Shown here piece by piece: positions 33,235 to 41,390 of a stretch of DNA of 64,000 bases (position 1 is the first letter of the stretch; each line of letters opens with the position of its first letter). The DNA lies in NCBI RefSeq assembly GCF_022678645.1, contig NZ_JALBWV010000039.1:19695-83694 (forward strand). Reading direction: 5' to 3'. The notes below the pieces were generated by a model. It had not been told where the DNA came from. It saw only the letters and a program-made list of their open reading frames with translations, and did no database searches. The stretch comes from Saccharopolyspora soli. GTDB taxonomy: Bacteria > Actinomycetota > Actinomycetes > Mycobacteriales > Pseudonocardiaceae. Made by a program: the position numbers and the translations under genes.

Positions 33235-34848
33235 TCAGGCGCTGCGGCGGCCGTCGTGCAGGTTCAGGGTGGGCCCGTTCCAGCGTTGCCGCAGCCAACG
33301 GTCGTGGCTGGCGACCACGACGGCGCCGGGCGCGGTGCGCAGGGCGTCTTCGAGTTCACCGGCCAGGGTCAGGGACAGGTGGTTGGTGGGTTCGTCGAGC
33401 AACAACACCTGTGGTGGGTCGGCGAGCAGCAGTGCCAGGGCGAGGCGGCGGCGTTGGCCGACCGACAGCGCCCCGATGGGGCGGCCGAGGTCGGCTGGGG
33501 CGAGCAGGCCGAGTTCCTGCAGCGCTGGGACGTGTGTGCGGTCCGCGGTGGCGGTGGCGTACAGCTGGCGGGGGCTCTTGCGGGCGTCGGGGAAGGTGAC
33601 GTCCTGTTCGAGCAGGCCGATGCGGGTGCCGCGGCGGCGCTGCACGCTGCCGGTGTCGGGCGCCAGGCGCCCGGCGGCCAGGTGCAGCAGGGTGGATTTG
33701 CCCGCGCCGTTGCCGCCGGTGATCAGCAGTCGGCCGGTTCCGGTGAGGTCGAGTTCGTCGATCCACACCCGGCCCTGCACCCCGGCCTGCCGGATCTGCA
33801 GCACCACGTCGGTGGTGGTGTCGCGGTCGGTGAGGGTGGCTGCGAAACGCAGCGGCGGCGGGGGTTTGCGGACCTGGTCGGCGGTGAGCTCGTCCAGGCG
33901 CTGCTGGGCGTTGCGCACCCGCCGGGAGATCTGCTTCTGGACGCGGGCGCCTTTGTAGTCGTAGGCCAACTTGCTGGTGTTGCCGCGCGGTGCGTGGTGG
34001 CTGACCTGGCGGGCGGTGACGGCCACGGCGTGGCGCAGGGCGTCGAGTTCGTGCTGTTCGGCGGCGTAGCGCTGTTCCCAGCGGGCGCGTTCGGCGCGTT
34101 TGGCCGCAAGGTAGTCGGTGAAGGTGCCGCCGTAGCGGGTGGGGCCGTGCACGGCGGGGTCGAGGTCGAGGATGTCGGTGCAGACCGCGTCGAGGAACAC
34201 GCGGTCGTGGCTGGCGAGCACGACGGTGCCGGGCAGCGCGGCGAGGTGTTGTTGCAGGAAGGCCAGGGCGGTGTCGTCGAGGTGGTTGGTGGGTTCGTCC
34301 AGCAGCAGGGCGCGTGGTTGGCGCAGCAGCAGCGCGGCCAGGCCCAGTCGGCTGCGCTGCCCGCCGGAGAGCGTGCCGGTGCGCCGCTGGCGGGGGATGT
34401 CGGCCAGGCCGAGTCCGTCGAGGACGACTTCGGCGCGGTGGTCGGCGTCCCAGGTGTCGTGCTGCTCGGCCCAGTCGAGGACCTCGCCGTAGGCGGCGAG
34501 GGCGTCGGCGTCATCGGGCCGGGCGGCGAGCACGGCGGCGAGTTCGGTCAGCCGGGTCTGTGCGCCGCGGTGCTCGGCCAGGGCGGCATCGAGCACGTCG
34601 GCGAGGGTGGCCTCGGGGCTGAAAGGTGTTTCCTGGTGCAGGAATCCGAGGTCGTCGGGGCGGGTGAGCTCGCCGGTGTCGGGTGCTTCGGCACCGGCCA
34701 GCACACGCAGCAGGGTGGATTTGCCGACACCGTTCTCACCGACCAGGCCGATGCGGTGGCCCGGCGAGGCGGTCAACGACACCCCGTCGAGGACGACGCG
34801 GTCCGCATAGGACTTGACGAGATCACGAGCGAGCAGAACGAAAGACAC
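33235..34848 (-). CDS. ABC-F protein, ribosome-protection type
   Basis: A 537-residue soluble protein with two ABC ATPase domains and no membrane segments. Domain 1 has GENGVGKS (37-44) and LSGGQRSRL; domain 2 has GGNGAGKS and LSVGQRRRL, with DEPTNHL in both. The interdomain linker is long and basic (HHAPRGNTSKLAYDYKG, KQISRRVRNAQQRL), as in OleB/CarA/TlrC-like antibiotic-resistance ABC-F proteins. These displace macrolide, lincosamide or streptogramin drugs from the ribosome. The start is GTG 34848, about 116 nt from a candidate promoter. Confidence 0.88.
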   Translation of the reverse strand: MSFVLLARDLVKSYADRVVLDGVSLTASPGHRIGLVGENGVGKSTLLRVLAGAEAPDTGELTRPDDLGFLHQETPFSPEATLADVLDAALAEHRGAQTRLTELAAVLAARPDDADALAAYGEVLDWAEQHDTWDADHRAEVVLDGLGLADIPRQRRTGTLSGGQRSRLGLAALLLRQPRALLLDEPTNHLDDTALAFLQQHLAALPGTVVLASHDRVFLDAVCTDILDLDPAVHGPTRYGGTFTDYLAAKRAERARWEQRYAAEQHELDALRHAVAVTARQVSHHAPRGNTSKLAYDYKGARVQKQISRRVRNAQQRLDELTADQVRKPPPPLRFAATLTDRDTTTDVVLQIRQAGVQGRVWIDELDLTGTGRLLITGGNGAGKSTLLHLAAGRLAPDTGSVQRRRGTRIGLLEQDVTFPDARKSPRQLYATATADRTHVPALQELGLLAPADLGRPIGALSVGQRRRLALALLLADPPQVLLLDEPTNHLSLTLAGELEDALRTAPGAVVVASHDRWLRQRWNGPTLNLHDGRRSA

Positions 34849-34952
34849 GAAGCGTCACACACCGGTGGTTTCGATGCGTTGCCCGCCGGGCGGTGTTCGA
34901 CGCGGACCGGGAATGGGGTCGCGGAAGCCTCGGGCGCGGGCCTGGCTCGATG

Positions 34953-34964
34953 TCAGTTCTTCAT
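34953..34964 (-). CDS. Candidate three-residue leader ORF (MKN) before the ABC-F gene
   Basis: ATG-AAG-AAC-TGA lies 4 nt after the predicted transcription start. Translated leaders that sense ribosome-targeting drugs are common in front of ABC-F genes, but a three-codon frame can arise by chance. Confidence 0.25.
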   Translation of the reverse strand: MKN

Positions 34965-34974
34965 AGTGCCGCCG

Positions 34975-35005
34975 ATCGTAGCGTGCGCCGCGTGGCGGCT
35001 GTCAA
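34975..35005 (-). promoter_or_regulatory. Promoter of the ABC-F/Vat operon
   Basis: On the minus strand TTGACA (35005-35000) and TACGAT (34980-34975) are separated by 19 bp. The divergent MarR gene starts 67 bp away, so MarR binding here could control both directions. Confidence 0.5.
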
Positions 35006-35071
35006 CGCGTTTTCCGGTCACCACCGTTGGTGTGCGTGCCGGGTGCGGGCGACGTTCTACGCTGTGCGGTC

Positions 35072-35593
35072 ATGGCGCAGCGTGAGGACGGGGTGGACCG
35101 GATCCAGCGGGCGTGGCAGCGGGAACGCCCGGGGATGCCGGTGTCGTCGATCGGGGTGATCACCCGGATCTGGCGGATCGCGAAGCTGCTGGAGGACGAG
35201 CGTCGCCGCACCGATGCGCGCATCGGTTTGGATGCCGCCACTCGTGACCTGTTGAGCACGTTGCGGCGGTCGGGGCCGCCGTACCAGCTGGCGGCCGGGG
35301 AGATCGCGCGGCAGTCGTTGCTGAGCGCTGGGGCGATTTCGCAGCGGGTGGCGCGCGCGGAGCAGCGCGGTCTGGTGCGCCGCAGCAAGGGTGGTGTGGA
35401 CGGCCGGTCGGTGCTGGTGGAACTCACCGACGTCGGGCACCAGTTGATCGAGGAGCGGGTGGACGACTTGCTGCGACATGAGGAGACGTTGCTGAGCTCG
35501 CTGGACGCCGAGCAGCGGGAGCAGTTGGCGGGGTTGCTGCGGATCCTGCTCGGCGATCTCAGCGAGCGTCTCGGTGCCGAAGATCGTCCTTAG
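35072..35593 (+). CDS. MarR-family regulator
   Basis: A 173-residue winged-helix protein: LDAATRDLLSTLRRSGPPYQL, then AGEIARQSLLSAGAISQRVARAEQRGLV and a wing with DGRSVLVELT. The start is ATG 35072. It is divergent from the ABC-F/Vat operon and convergent with an SDR gene, so it is the natural candidate sensor for both. The recognition site TTTAGATCTAAA upstream of the SDR gene is one possible target. Confidence 0.9.
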   Translation: MAQREDGVDRIQRAWQRERPGMPVSSIGVITRIWRIAKLLEDERRRTDARIGLDAATRDLLSTLRRSGPPYQLAAGEIARQSLLSAGAISQRVARAEQRGLVRRSKGGVDGRSVLVELTDVGHQLIEERVDDLLRHEETLLSSLDAEQREQLAGLLRILLGDLSERLGAEDRP

Positions 35594-35608
35594 TGCGTGG
35601 TTGGGTTC

Positions 35609-36325
35609 TCAGCGGCCGAGGTGGGCGCCGCCGTTGACGTGCAGCACTTGGCCGGTGATGTGCCCGGCCTGCGGGCTGGCGAGGAAGCCGACGAGCGCGG
35701 CGATGTCGGCGGGGGTGCCAGCGCGTTTGGTGGCGGTGGCGGTGATGAGCGCGTGGCGGCGGTCTTCGGTGAGGTTGCCGCGGAAGAATTCGGTGCGCTC
35801 GGTCAGTCCTGGTGAGACGACGTTGGCGGTGATGCCGCGCGGACCGAGTTCGCCCGCGAGATCAGCGGTCCAGGCTTCGACGGCTGCCTTGGCGGCGCCG
35901 TAGGAGCCCGCTCCGGTGCGGGCGGCGATCGAGCCGATGGTGATCACGCGGGCTCCGGCGGCCAGTCGCGGGGTCACGGCGGCGGTCACCAGGACTGCGG
36001 AGAGCACGTTGGCCTGGAAGTTGGCTTGCCATCCGGCGGCCAGCGCGGTCAGTCCCTCCGGTGTGGACCGGTCGAAGTCGGTGTTGCCGCCCGCGTTGTT
36101 GACCAGGACGTCGATGCGTTCGGGCAGGTGCGCCACTGCGGCGGTGACGGCGTCGGGGTCGGTGGCGTCGAAGGGCACTGCCGTGGCGCGGAGCGCGGCC
36201 GCGGCGGTGTCCAGGACCTCGTGGCGGCGGCCGGTGATGGTGACCGAATCACCCGCGGCGGCGAAATGTTCGGCGATGGCGTAGCCGATGCCGGTGCCGC
36301 CGCCGGTGACGATGATCTCGCGCAA
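35609..36325 (-). CDS. Short-chain dehydrogenase/reductase
   Basis: A 238-residue classical SDR with TGGGTGIGYAIAEH at the N-terminus, NNAGGN, and the catalytic set with IGSIAARTGAGSYGAAKAA. TTG 36325 is chosen because AAAGGAG lies six to seven bases upstream and the family begins with REIIVTGGG. It ends 15 bp from the convergent MarR gene. A palindrome TTTAGATCTAAA overlaps the ribosome-site region. Confidence 0.9.
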   Translation of the reverse strand: MREIIVTGGGTGIGYAIAEHFAAAGDSVTITGRRHEVLDTAAAALRATAVPFDATDPDAVTAAVAHLPERIDVLVNNAGGNTDFDRSTPEGLTALAAGWQANFQANVLSAVLVTAAVTPRLAAGARVITIGSIAARTGAGSYGAAKAAVEAWTADLAGELGPRGITANVVSPGLTERTEFFRGNLTEDRRHALITATATKRAGTPADIAALVGFLASPQAGHITGQVLHVNGGAHLGR

Positions 36326-36335
36326 AACAATCTCC

Positions 36336-36347
36336 TTTAGATCTAAA
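36336..36347. promoter_or_regulatory. Palindromic operator upstream of the SDR gene
   Basis: TTTAGATCTAAA is a perfect 12-bp palindrome 10 bp before the SDR start, in the position expected for a repressor such as the neighbouring MarR protein. Confidence 0.55.
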
Positions 36348-36462
36348 AGACTTCGCTTACGGTAGCGCCCCGGCGACCAGCAACGCAACGCACTAGTCCG
36401 ACCAGCGCAGCGCGCCGAATTCCGGTTGCCCGCACCGGAAGTCCAGGTGTAGTGCTTGTCGA

Positions 36463-37206
36463 ATGCTGCAGGAAAGCCGCACCGGCGAGACCGTGGTGCT
36501 CTCCCAAGACACCACCACGGTCTCCTGCGCGCCGATCGCCGGAGTGCCACGCACCGCACGAGTCCTCGAACTTCGAGGCCCCAACCCACTTGTCGTGCTG
36601 CGAACCGCACTACCGGGCTGGAGCCTGCTCACCAACCCAGCTGAAGGCGAAGCGCTGGTACGAGCGGGCGCCCGGCTGAAACGCCACGCCCACCGGATGC
36701 AGCGCGACCTGACCGCCAACCCACCACCGCCAACCTGGGCACACCTGCGACCAGCGAAACCACTGCGGGTGGTGCCCTGCACCCGCCCACCGGCAGACCT
36801 GCTGCCCGCCTGGCGCGAAGCATTCCCCCCGCAACATCCCGACCAGGTCGTCGGCAGCGACCAACAGGTCCTCACCGAACTGCTCCAGCCACTGCTGACC
36901 GGACGAGTGCTGGGACCGGTGCTGGACTGCAGCGCACTGGTCGTCGACGCCGACGACCACGTCGTCGCGGGCCTGGTGGTCAACGACCGCGACGGCACCG
37001 CGTGGGTCGGTGACGTCTTCCGCCGCCCAGCACCGCAGTTCGCCGGACTCGGCGGCCTGCTGCTGCGCCGAGCACTCGCGCGGCTGGCCGAGGAGGGCTC
37101 CGGCGAGGTGGGTTTGGCGGTCACGGTCGGCAACCCCGCACAGCGGCTCTACGAACGCCTCGGGTTCGCGGTCACCGACACGACCATGACCCTGGCGATA
37201 CCGTGA
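36463..37206 (+). CDS. GNAT acetyltransferase with N-terminal extension
   Basis: A 247-residue protein. The second half has the GNAT pattern VVAGLVVNDRDGTAWVGDVF, then PQFAGLGGLLLRRALARLAEEG and NPAQRLYERLGFAV. The first ~110 residues may be a degenerate GNAT half. It is coupled to another GNAT gene by a GTGA overlap. Confidence 0.83.
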   Translation: MLQESRTGETVVLSQDTTTVSCAPIAGVPRTARVLELRGPNPLVVLRTALPGWSLLTNPAEGEALVRAGARLKRHAHRMQRDLTANPPPPTWAHLRPAKPLRVVPCTRPPADLLPAWREAFPPQHPDQVVGSDQQVLTELLQPLLTGRVLGPVLDCSALVVDADDHVVAGLVVNDRDGTAWVGDVFRRPAPQFAGLGGLLLRRALARLAEEGSGEVGLAVTVGNPAQRLYERLGFAVTDTTMTLAIP

Positions 37207-37763
37207 ACGCGCCGGAACCGCGGCTGCGCACCGCACGACTGCTACTGCGACCAGCGAACCCCGCCGATGCGACCGCGGTCCACGAATACCGGGCGGACCC
37301 GAACATCGCCACCTACCTCACCCAACCAGCGCTGAGCCTGGAACAGGTCCGGCAACGCCTCCGCACCGCCGCCGACCGCTGGACGCGCAGCGACCACCAG
37401 CGATTCCACCTGCTGTTCACGGTGCTGGCCGACGACACGATCATCGGCGAAGTCCAGGCCGTCAACTGCACCGAACGCGGCAAGCCAACCTCGCCGGACC
37501 CGACCGAAGTGTGGGTCTCCTACGTGTTCAATCCTCGCCACCAGGGCCACGGCTACGCCACCGAAGCCGTGCGCGACGTGTGCAGCTGGCTGTTCCGCCG
37601 GGGCGCCGCGCGGATCTTCGCCAACCTCTACACCGCCAACACCCCGTCATACCAGCTCCTGCACCGACTCGGGTTCCAGGAACACCAACGCCTCTCCGCC
37701 GACGAAGACACCCTGGGAAAGAACCTGCCGTCGGTGCGGATGCGCCTGGACGCGCCCGGTTGA
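37203..37763 (+). CDS. GNAT acetyltransferase (RimJ/RimL type)
   Basis: A 186-residue protein with LRTARLLLRPANPADATAV at the start and YVFNPRHQGHGYATEAV as acetyl-CoA loop, followed by NTPSYQLLHRLGFQEH. The GTG start overlaps the stop of the preceding GNAT gene. Related proteins modify ribosomal-protein or drug amino groups. Confidence 0.88.
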   Translation: MNAPEPRLRTARLLLRPANPADATAVHEYRADPNIATYLTQPALSLEQVRQRLRTAADRWTRSDHQRFHLLFTVLADDTIIGEVQAVNCTERGKPTSPDPTEVWVSYVFNPRHQGHGYATEAVRDVCSWLFRRGAARIFANLYTANTPSYQLLHRLGFQEHQRLSADEDTLGKNLPSVRMRLDAPG

Positions 37764-37789
37764 GCCGCACGATGCGTTAGCATGGCGGG

Positions 37790-37831
37790 GTGATTCGCAG
37801 TTCGTGCCTCGCGTGGTGGCGCTCCGGTTAG
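37790..37831 (+). CDS. Trp leader peptide of the attenuator
   Basis: GTG 37790 opens a 13-codon frame MIRSSCLAWWRSG with tandem TGG codons at 37814-37819 and stop TAG. A hairpin GCTCC/GGAGC (37821-37825, 37831-37835) lies right behind the Trp codons. A -10-like TAGCAT (37778-37783) ends 6 bp before the GTG, so the leader may be translated leaderless. The arrangement is a textbook ribosome-mediated attenuator sensing charged tRNA-Trp. Confidence 0.85.
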   Translation: MIRSSCLAWWRSG

Positions 37832-37885
37832 GAGCGGCCAACCAGCATGCACACCTCTCGGGCCGTTCGGATGGACGGCCCTTTT
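37831..37885 (+). terminator. Antiterminator/terminator of the trpS attenuator
   Basis: The terminator is GGGCCGT/ACGGCCC (37860-37866, 37875-37881) followed by TTTT. The alternative antiterminator pairs GGAGCGGCC (37831-37839) with GGCCGTTC (37861-37868), about 8 bp including one G-U. A ribosome stalled on the Trp codons would cover GCTCC and free the antiterminator strand. Confidence 0.82.
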
Positions 37886-37947
37886 CCATGTTCTCCGCAC
37901 GTCCGGGGCGTCGACCGAACCCCGCGACCAAATTCGAGGAGAACACC

Positions 37948-39000
37948 ATGACCACCATGATCGAAACCTCCGCCGCCGCACGACGCAGCGCCGAGCTGGA
38001 GGAACTGATCCACCTGCGACCGGCGGACTTCCGGGTGCTCACCGGCGATCGCCCGACCGGACCGCTGCACCTGGGCCACTACTTCGGCACCCTGCACAAC
38101 CGGGTCCGCCTGCAGCACCTCGGCGTGGAACTGCTGGTGATCATCGCCGACTACCAGGTGCTCACCGACCGGGACATCGCCGACCGGCTCGGCCAGCACG
38201 TGCACAACCTGGTGCTGGACTACCTGGCGGCCGGGATCGATCCGCAGCGCGCCACCATCTTCACCCACAGCGCCGTGGCGGCGCTCAACCAACTGCTGCT
38301 GCCGTTCCTGAGCCTGGTGTCGATGTCCGAACTGGCCCGCAATCCGACGGTCAAGGACGAGATCGCGCATTCGCAGCAGTCCGCGGTCAGCGGCCTGATG
38401 TTCACCTATCCCGCCCACCAAGCCGCCGACATCCTGTTCTGCAAGGCGAACCTGGTACCGGTCGGCCAGGACCAACTGCCGCACCTGGAGCTGACCCGCA
38501 CCATCGCGCGCCGGTTCAACGACCGCTACGGCGCGCTGCTGCCCGAACCGGATGCCCTGCTGTCCCCAGCGCCCCTGCTGTTGGGCACCGACGGAACGAA
38601 GATGAGCAAAAGCCGCGGCAACGCGATCATGCTCTCGGCCACCCCGGATGAGACCGCACGCCTGATCCGAGGCGCGAAAACCGATTCCCAGCGCCACATC
38701 AGCTACGACCCGCAGGCCCGTCCGGAAGTCTCCAGCCTGGTGCTGCTGGCGGCCCTGTGCACCGGGCAAGATCCGCACGACCTCGCCGAAGGCATCGGTT
38801 CGGGCGGCGCGGCGACGCTGAAACGCACGGTCACCGAGGCGGTCAACGAGCACCTGGCACCGATGCGGGCTCGGCGGGCCGCGTTCGCAGCCGATCCCGG
38901 TCAACTGCGCGGCATTCTGCGCGACGGCAACGAGCGCGCCAACACCCTCGCCGAGACCACCCTGAACGAAGTGCGCTCCGCGATGGGCACCCGCTACTGA
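37948..39000 (+). CDS. trpS: Tryptophanyl-tRNA synthetase, attenuator-controlled
   Basis: A 350-residue class I aminoacyl-tRNA synthetase that charges tRNA-Trp. The HIGH-type motif PLHLGH ends at His44, KMSKS is at 218-222, and the dimer/Trp-binding helices lie between. GAGGAG precedes ATG 37948. The short N-terminal extension and the Trp attenuator match the auxiliary, indolmycin-resistant TrpRS of Streptomyces (SCO3334 type), which is reported to be controlled by ribosome-mediated attenuation. Resistance here is inference from this parallel. Confidence 0.92.
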   Translation: MTTMIETSAAARRSAELEELIHLRPADFRVLTGDRPTGPLHLGHYFGTLHNRVRLQHLGVELLVIIADYQVLTDRDIADRLGQHVHNLVLDYLAAGIDPQRATIFTHSAVAALNQLLLPFLSLVSMSELARNPTVKDEIAHSQQSAVSGLMFTYPAHQAADILFCKANLVPVGQDQLPHLELTRTIARRFNDRYGALLPEPDALLSPAPLLLGTDGTKMSKSRGNAIMLSATPDETARLIRGAKTDSQRHISYDPQARPEVSSLVLLAALCTGQDPHDLAEGIGSGGAATLKRTVTEAVNEHLAPMRARRAAFAADPGQLRGILRDGNERANTLAETTLNEVRSAMGTRY

Positions 39001-39021
39001 CCGGCGCCGGTCACGGCGGCA

Positions 39022-39960
39022 TCAGCCAGCCGCCGTGACCGCCTCGACCAGAAATGCCGGACGCCACCAGTAGTCAGCCAGCGGCCGGGTGGTGATCTCG
39101 GTGAAACCGGCTCCCCGCAACAACGTCTCCCAGTGCTGGATGGCCAGTTCGTAGTTGGTGCGGGCGGCGGTGCCGAACTTGCCGAGGATCACCGGCAGGA
39201 TGAACCCCGCACCCACGAGATCACGATCCGCGCCGTACTCGCGCAACCCGCGTTCCACCCGCACCACGCAGTCGCAGAACCAGGCGGGCTCCCACACCGA
39301 AGCCACCTCGGGCACGTCGAACTCCACCAGCGCGAATCGGCCGGTGTGCGCGGCGACCCAGTGCAACACCTGGGCCTTCTCGTGCGGCGGCAGGGATTGC
39401 AGGGCGAAGCTGGACTGGATGAGGTCCCAGTGCTGGGTATGCGTCGCGGTGAAATCCTGGGCCGTCTGCGTCCACGCGTGGTGGACGATGCCGCGACGAG
39501 TCAGCTCAGCGGTCGTCTCGGCCAGCAGCGCCGCACTCGGCTCGACCACACCCACCACGGGCTGGTGCTCGACAAGTGCGGGCAACAGCGCCAACCCGTC
39601 CCCGACACCGATGTCAAGCACCCGCTGCGGCTGGTGCTGCCGGTAGATCTCCCGCAACGCCCCCGAAGTCGCCTCGTACAACCCCACATTGCCGCCGCCG
39701 CGGATGAACGCCCGAAACGCCGCGGGGGAGTCGTACACCCCCGTCGCACCGCCTTCAGCAGTGATCATGGCCAACAACCGGGCCAGTTCGCTGCCCGGGT
39801 CGTAGTCACTGGCCCGACCGGCCGCCCGGTGCGCCGTGGCGTCATCGCCGCTGCTGTGCGCCCAGATCGCGACATACAACGCCGACTCGACGTCGTCGAC
39901 GGTCACCTCCACGGGCCTCGCACCGGTGAGGTGGGCGTGGTGCACCTCGTGGATCGACAC
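39022..39960 (-). CDS. SAM-dependent methyltransferase
   Basis: A 312-residue protein. SAM motif I is VLDIGVGDGLALLPALV, and the acidic loop 2 is VVGVVEPS, with later strands HWDLIQSSFALQSLPPHEK and FALVEFDVP. The first ~100 residues are an additional helical domain. GTG 39960 follows GGAGAACGC. It is convergent with trpS and follows an uncharacterised gene 11 bp upstream. Confidence 0.85.
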   Translation of the reverse strand: MSIHEVHHAHLTGARPVEVTVDDVESALYVAIWAHSSGDDATAHRAAGRASDYDPGSELARLLAMITAEGGATGVYDSPAAFRAFIRGGGNVGLYEATSGALREIYRQHQPQRVLDIGVGDGLALLPALVEHQPVVGVVEPSAALLAETTAELTRRGIVHHAWTQTAQDFTATHTQHWDLIQSSFALQSLPPHEKAQVLHWVAAHTGRFALVEFDVPEVASVWEPAWFCDCVVRVERGLREYGADRDLVGAGFILPVILGKFGTAARTNYELAIQHWETLLRGAGFTEITTRPLADYWWRPAFLVEAVTAAG

Positions 39961-39971
39961 GCGTTCTCCAT

Positions 39972-40547
39972 TCAGCCAGGACCGTCGAGATAGGACACTC
40001 CGCGCGAGGACAACCGGAATCCGGCAGCCAGCGGCTCGACGAGGCCGAGTTCCCGCAACCGCCACACATCCGACTTCCAACGCGACACCGGACGCCCCTG
40101 CTCAGCGGCCAGCTCAGCGACCCGCACCCCCGGCCGCCGCGCCAGCACCTCCAGGACCTGCCGCGTCCACGGTCCGCGCGGAGCGGACACGTCCAACTGC
40201 GCCAGCCGCCGATCGATCGCCGCCCGCTCCCGACCACCCAACACCACAGGTTCCTGCGGCGACGCCGGGGCCAGGCCCTCGTAGCGCAACGCGAGCCGGT
40301 AAACCGAACCCGGCCCGTGCTTGTCCAGAGAGGACCGCAACCCCGCAGCCGAGGAGAACCCAGCCCGGCGCGCGTCCGCGTCGGTGATCTGCCCCGGATC
40401 GACCTCGGTGACCTCATCGATGCCGATCAACCCGACCGCAGTGCGCAGTTGCGATCCAGCCCTGGCCTGCGGACTGCTCCACCGCAGGAACGCCAGACTG
40501 ATCTCACCGCACGCCACCCCGCGCAGAATCCGATCGCTCAACGCCAC
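39972..40547 (-). CDS. Uncharacterised protein, ASCH/PUA-like domain plus winged helix
   Basis: A 191-residue protein. The N-terminal half (FLRWSSPQARAGSQLRTAVG, then ITDADARRAGF and VYRLALRYEG) resembles ASCH/PUA-like RNA-binding folds. The C-terminal ~75 residues (GPWTRQVLEVLARRPGVRVAELAAEQG, DVWRLRELGLVE) look like a winged helix. The function is unknown. It lies 11 bp before the methyltransferase gene and is probably coexpressed. Confidence 0.65.
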   Translation of the reverse strand: MALSDRILRGVACGEISLAFLRWSSPQARAGSQLRTAVGLIGIDEVTEVDPGQITDADARRAGFSSAAGLRSSLDKHGPGSVYRLALRYEGLAPASPQEPVVLGGRERAAIDRRLAQLDVSAPRGPWTRQVLEVLARRPGVRVAELAAEQGRPVSRWKSDVWRLRELGLVEPLAAGFRLSSRGVSYLDGPG

Positions 40548-40667
40548 CCCACCACGCTAATACCTCCCGCACCAGCGTCACCTGACCCAGGGGCGCGCAC
40601 CGGACGATGATCACGAAACGGGGTCGCCAACTTCCGCAGGTGTGCTGAATCGGGGGAGAATCGGCAC

Positions 40668-41390
40668 ATGTTGCAGGTCTGCCTCAACGGCGCCCGGTCC
40701 CCGCGCGAGCACTTCCACCTGCCCGTGCGCCCGGAGGAACTGGCCAAGGCCGCCGCCGACAGCGTCGCCGCCGGAGCCACCGACATCCACCTGCACCCCA
40801 AGGCCCCCGACGGCACCGACAGCCTCGATCCGCACCTGGTCGCGGCGGCCCTGCGCGCGGTGCGCGCGGCCGCCCCCGGCGTACCGGTCGGGGTCACCAC
40901 CGGCGCCTGGACCACCCCGGACCCGGCCGATCGGGTCCGCATCATCCGGGCGTGGACGGTGCTGCCCGACCACGCCTCGGTCAACTGGCACGAACCCGGC
41001 GCCGACGACATCGCGGCCGCGCTGCTGGCACGCGGCGTCGGCATCGAGGCAGGCATCCACTCCGGCACCGACGCCGACCGCCAATTCCTGCGCTCCCCGC
41101 ACCACGGCCGGGTGCTGCGGGTGCTCGCCGAGGTCACCGACCGGACCGCGCGCGGCGCGGCCACCACCGCCGAAGCGCTGCTGGAACGGCTGCGCCCGGC
41201 AACGACCCCGATCCTGCTGCACGGCGAGGCAGCCGGGGCGTGGCCGGTGCTGACCGTCGCCGCCCGCCGCGGGCTGCCCACCCGCATCGGCCTGGAAGAC
41301 ACCCTGCTGCTGCCGGATGGACAGGTCGCCGCCGACAACGCCGAACTCGTCACCGCCGCAACCCGCATCCTCGCGCAGGAGGCCTCGTGA
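40668..41390 (+). CDS. BKACE-family protein (beta-keto acid cleavage enzyme)
   Basis: A 240-residue TIM-barrel protein (DUF849). It starts with VCLNGARSPREH and has a metal-binding HLHPKAPDG (His-x-His), GVTTGAW, SVNWHEPGA and RIGLEDTLLLPDGQ. BKACE enzymes condense a beta-keto acid with acetyl-CoA and yield acetoacetate. The enzyme is short compared with the usual 270-310 residues. It overlaps the hotdog thioesterase start (GTGA), so the CoA products may be hydrolysed by that partner. Confidence 0.88.
   Translation: MLQVCLNGARSPREHFHLPVRPEELAKAAADSVAAGATDIHLHPKAPDGTDSLDPHLVAAALRAVRAAAPGVPVGVTTGAWTTPDPADRVRIIRAWTVLPDHASVNWHEPGADDIAAALLARGVGIEAGIHSGTDADRQFLRSPHHGRVLRVLAEVTDRTARGAATTAEALLERLRPATTPILLHGEAAGAWPVLTVAARRGLPTRIGLEDTLLLPDGQVAADNAELVTAATRILAQEAS

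Noticed and set aside
32419..35085. A very long plus-strand open frame across the ABC-F/Vat operon
   Set aside because: Glycine/valine-rich composition with no family motifs, antisense to well-supported genes.
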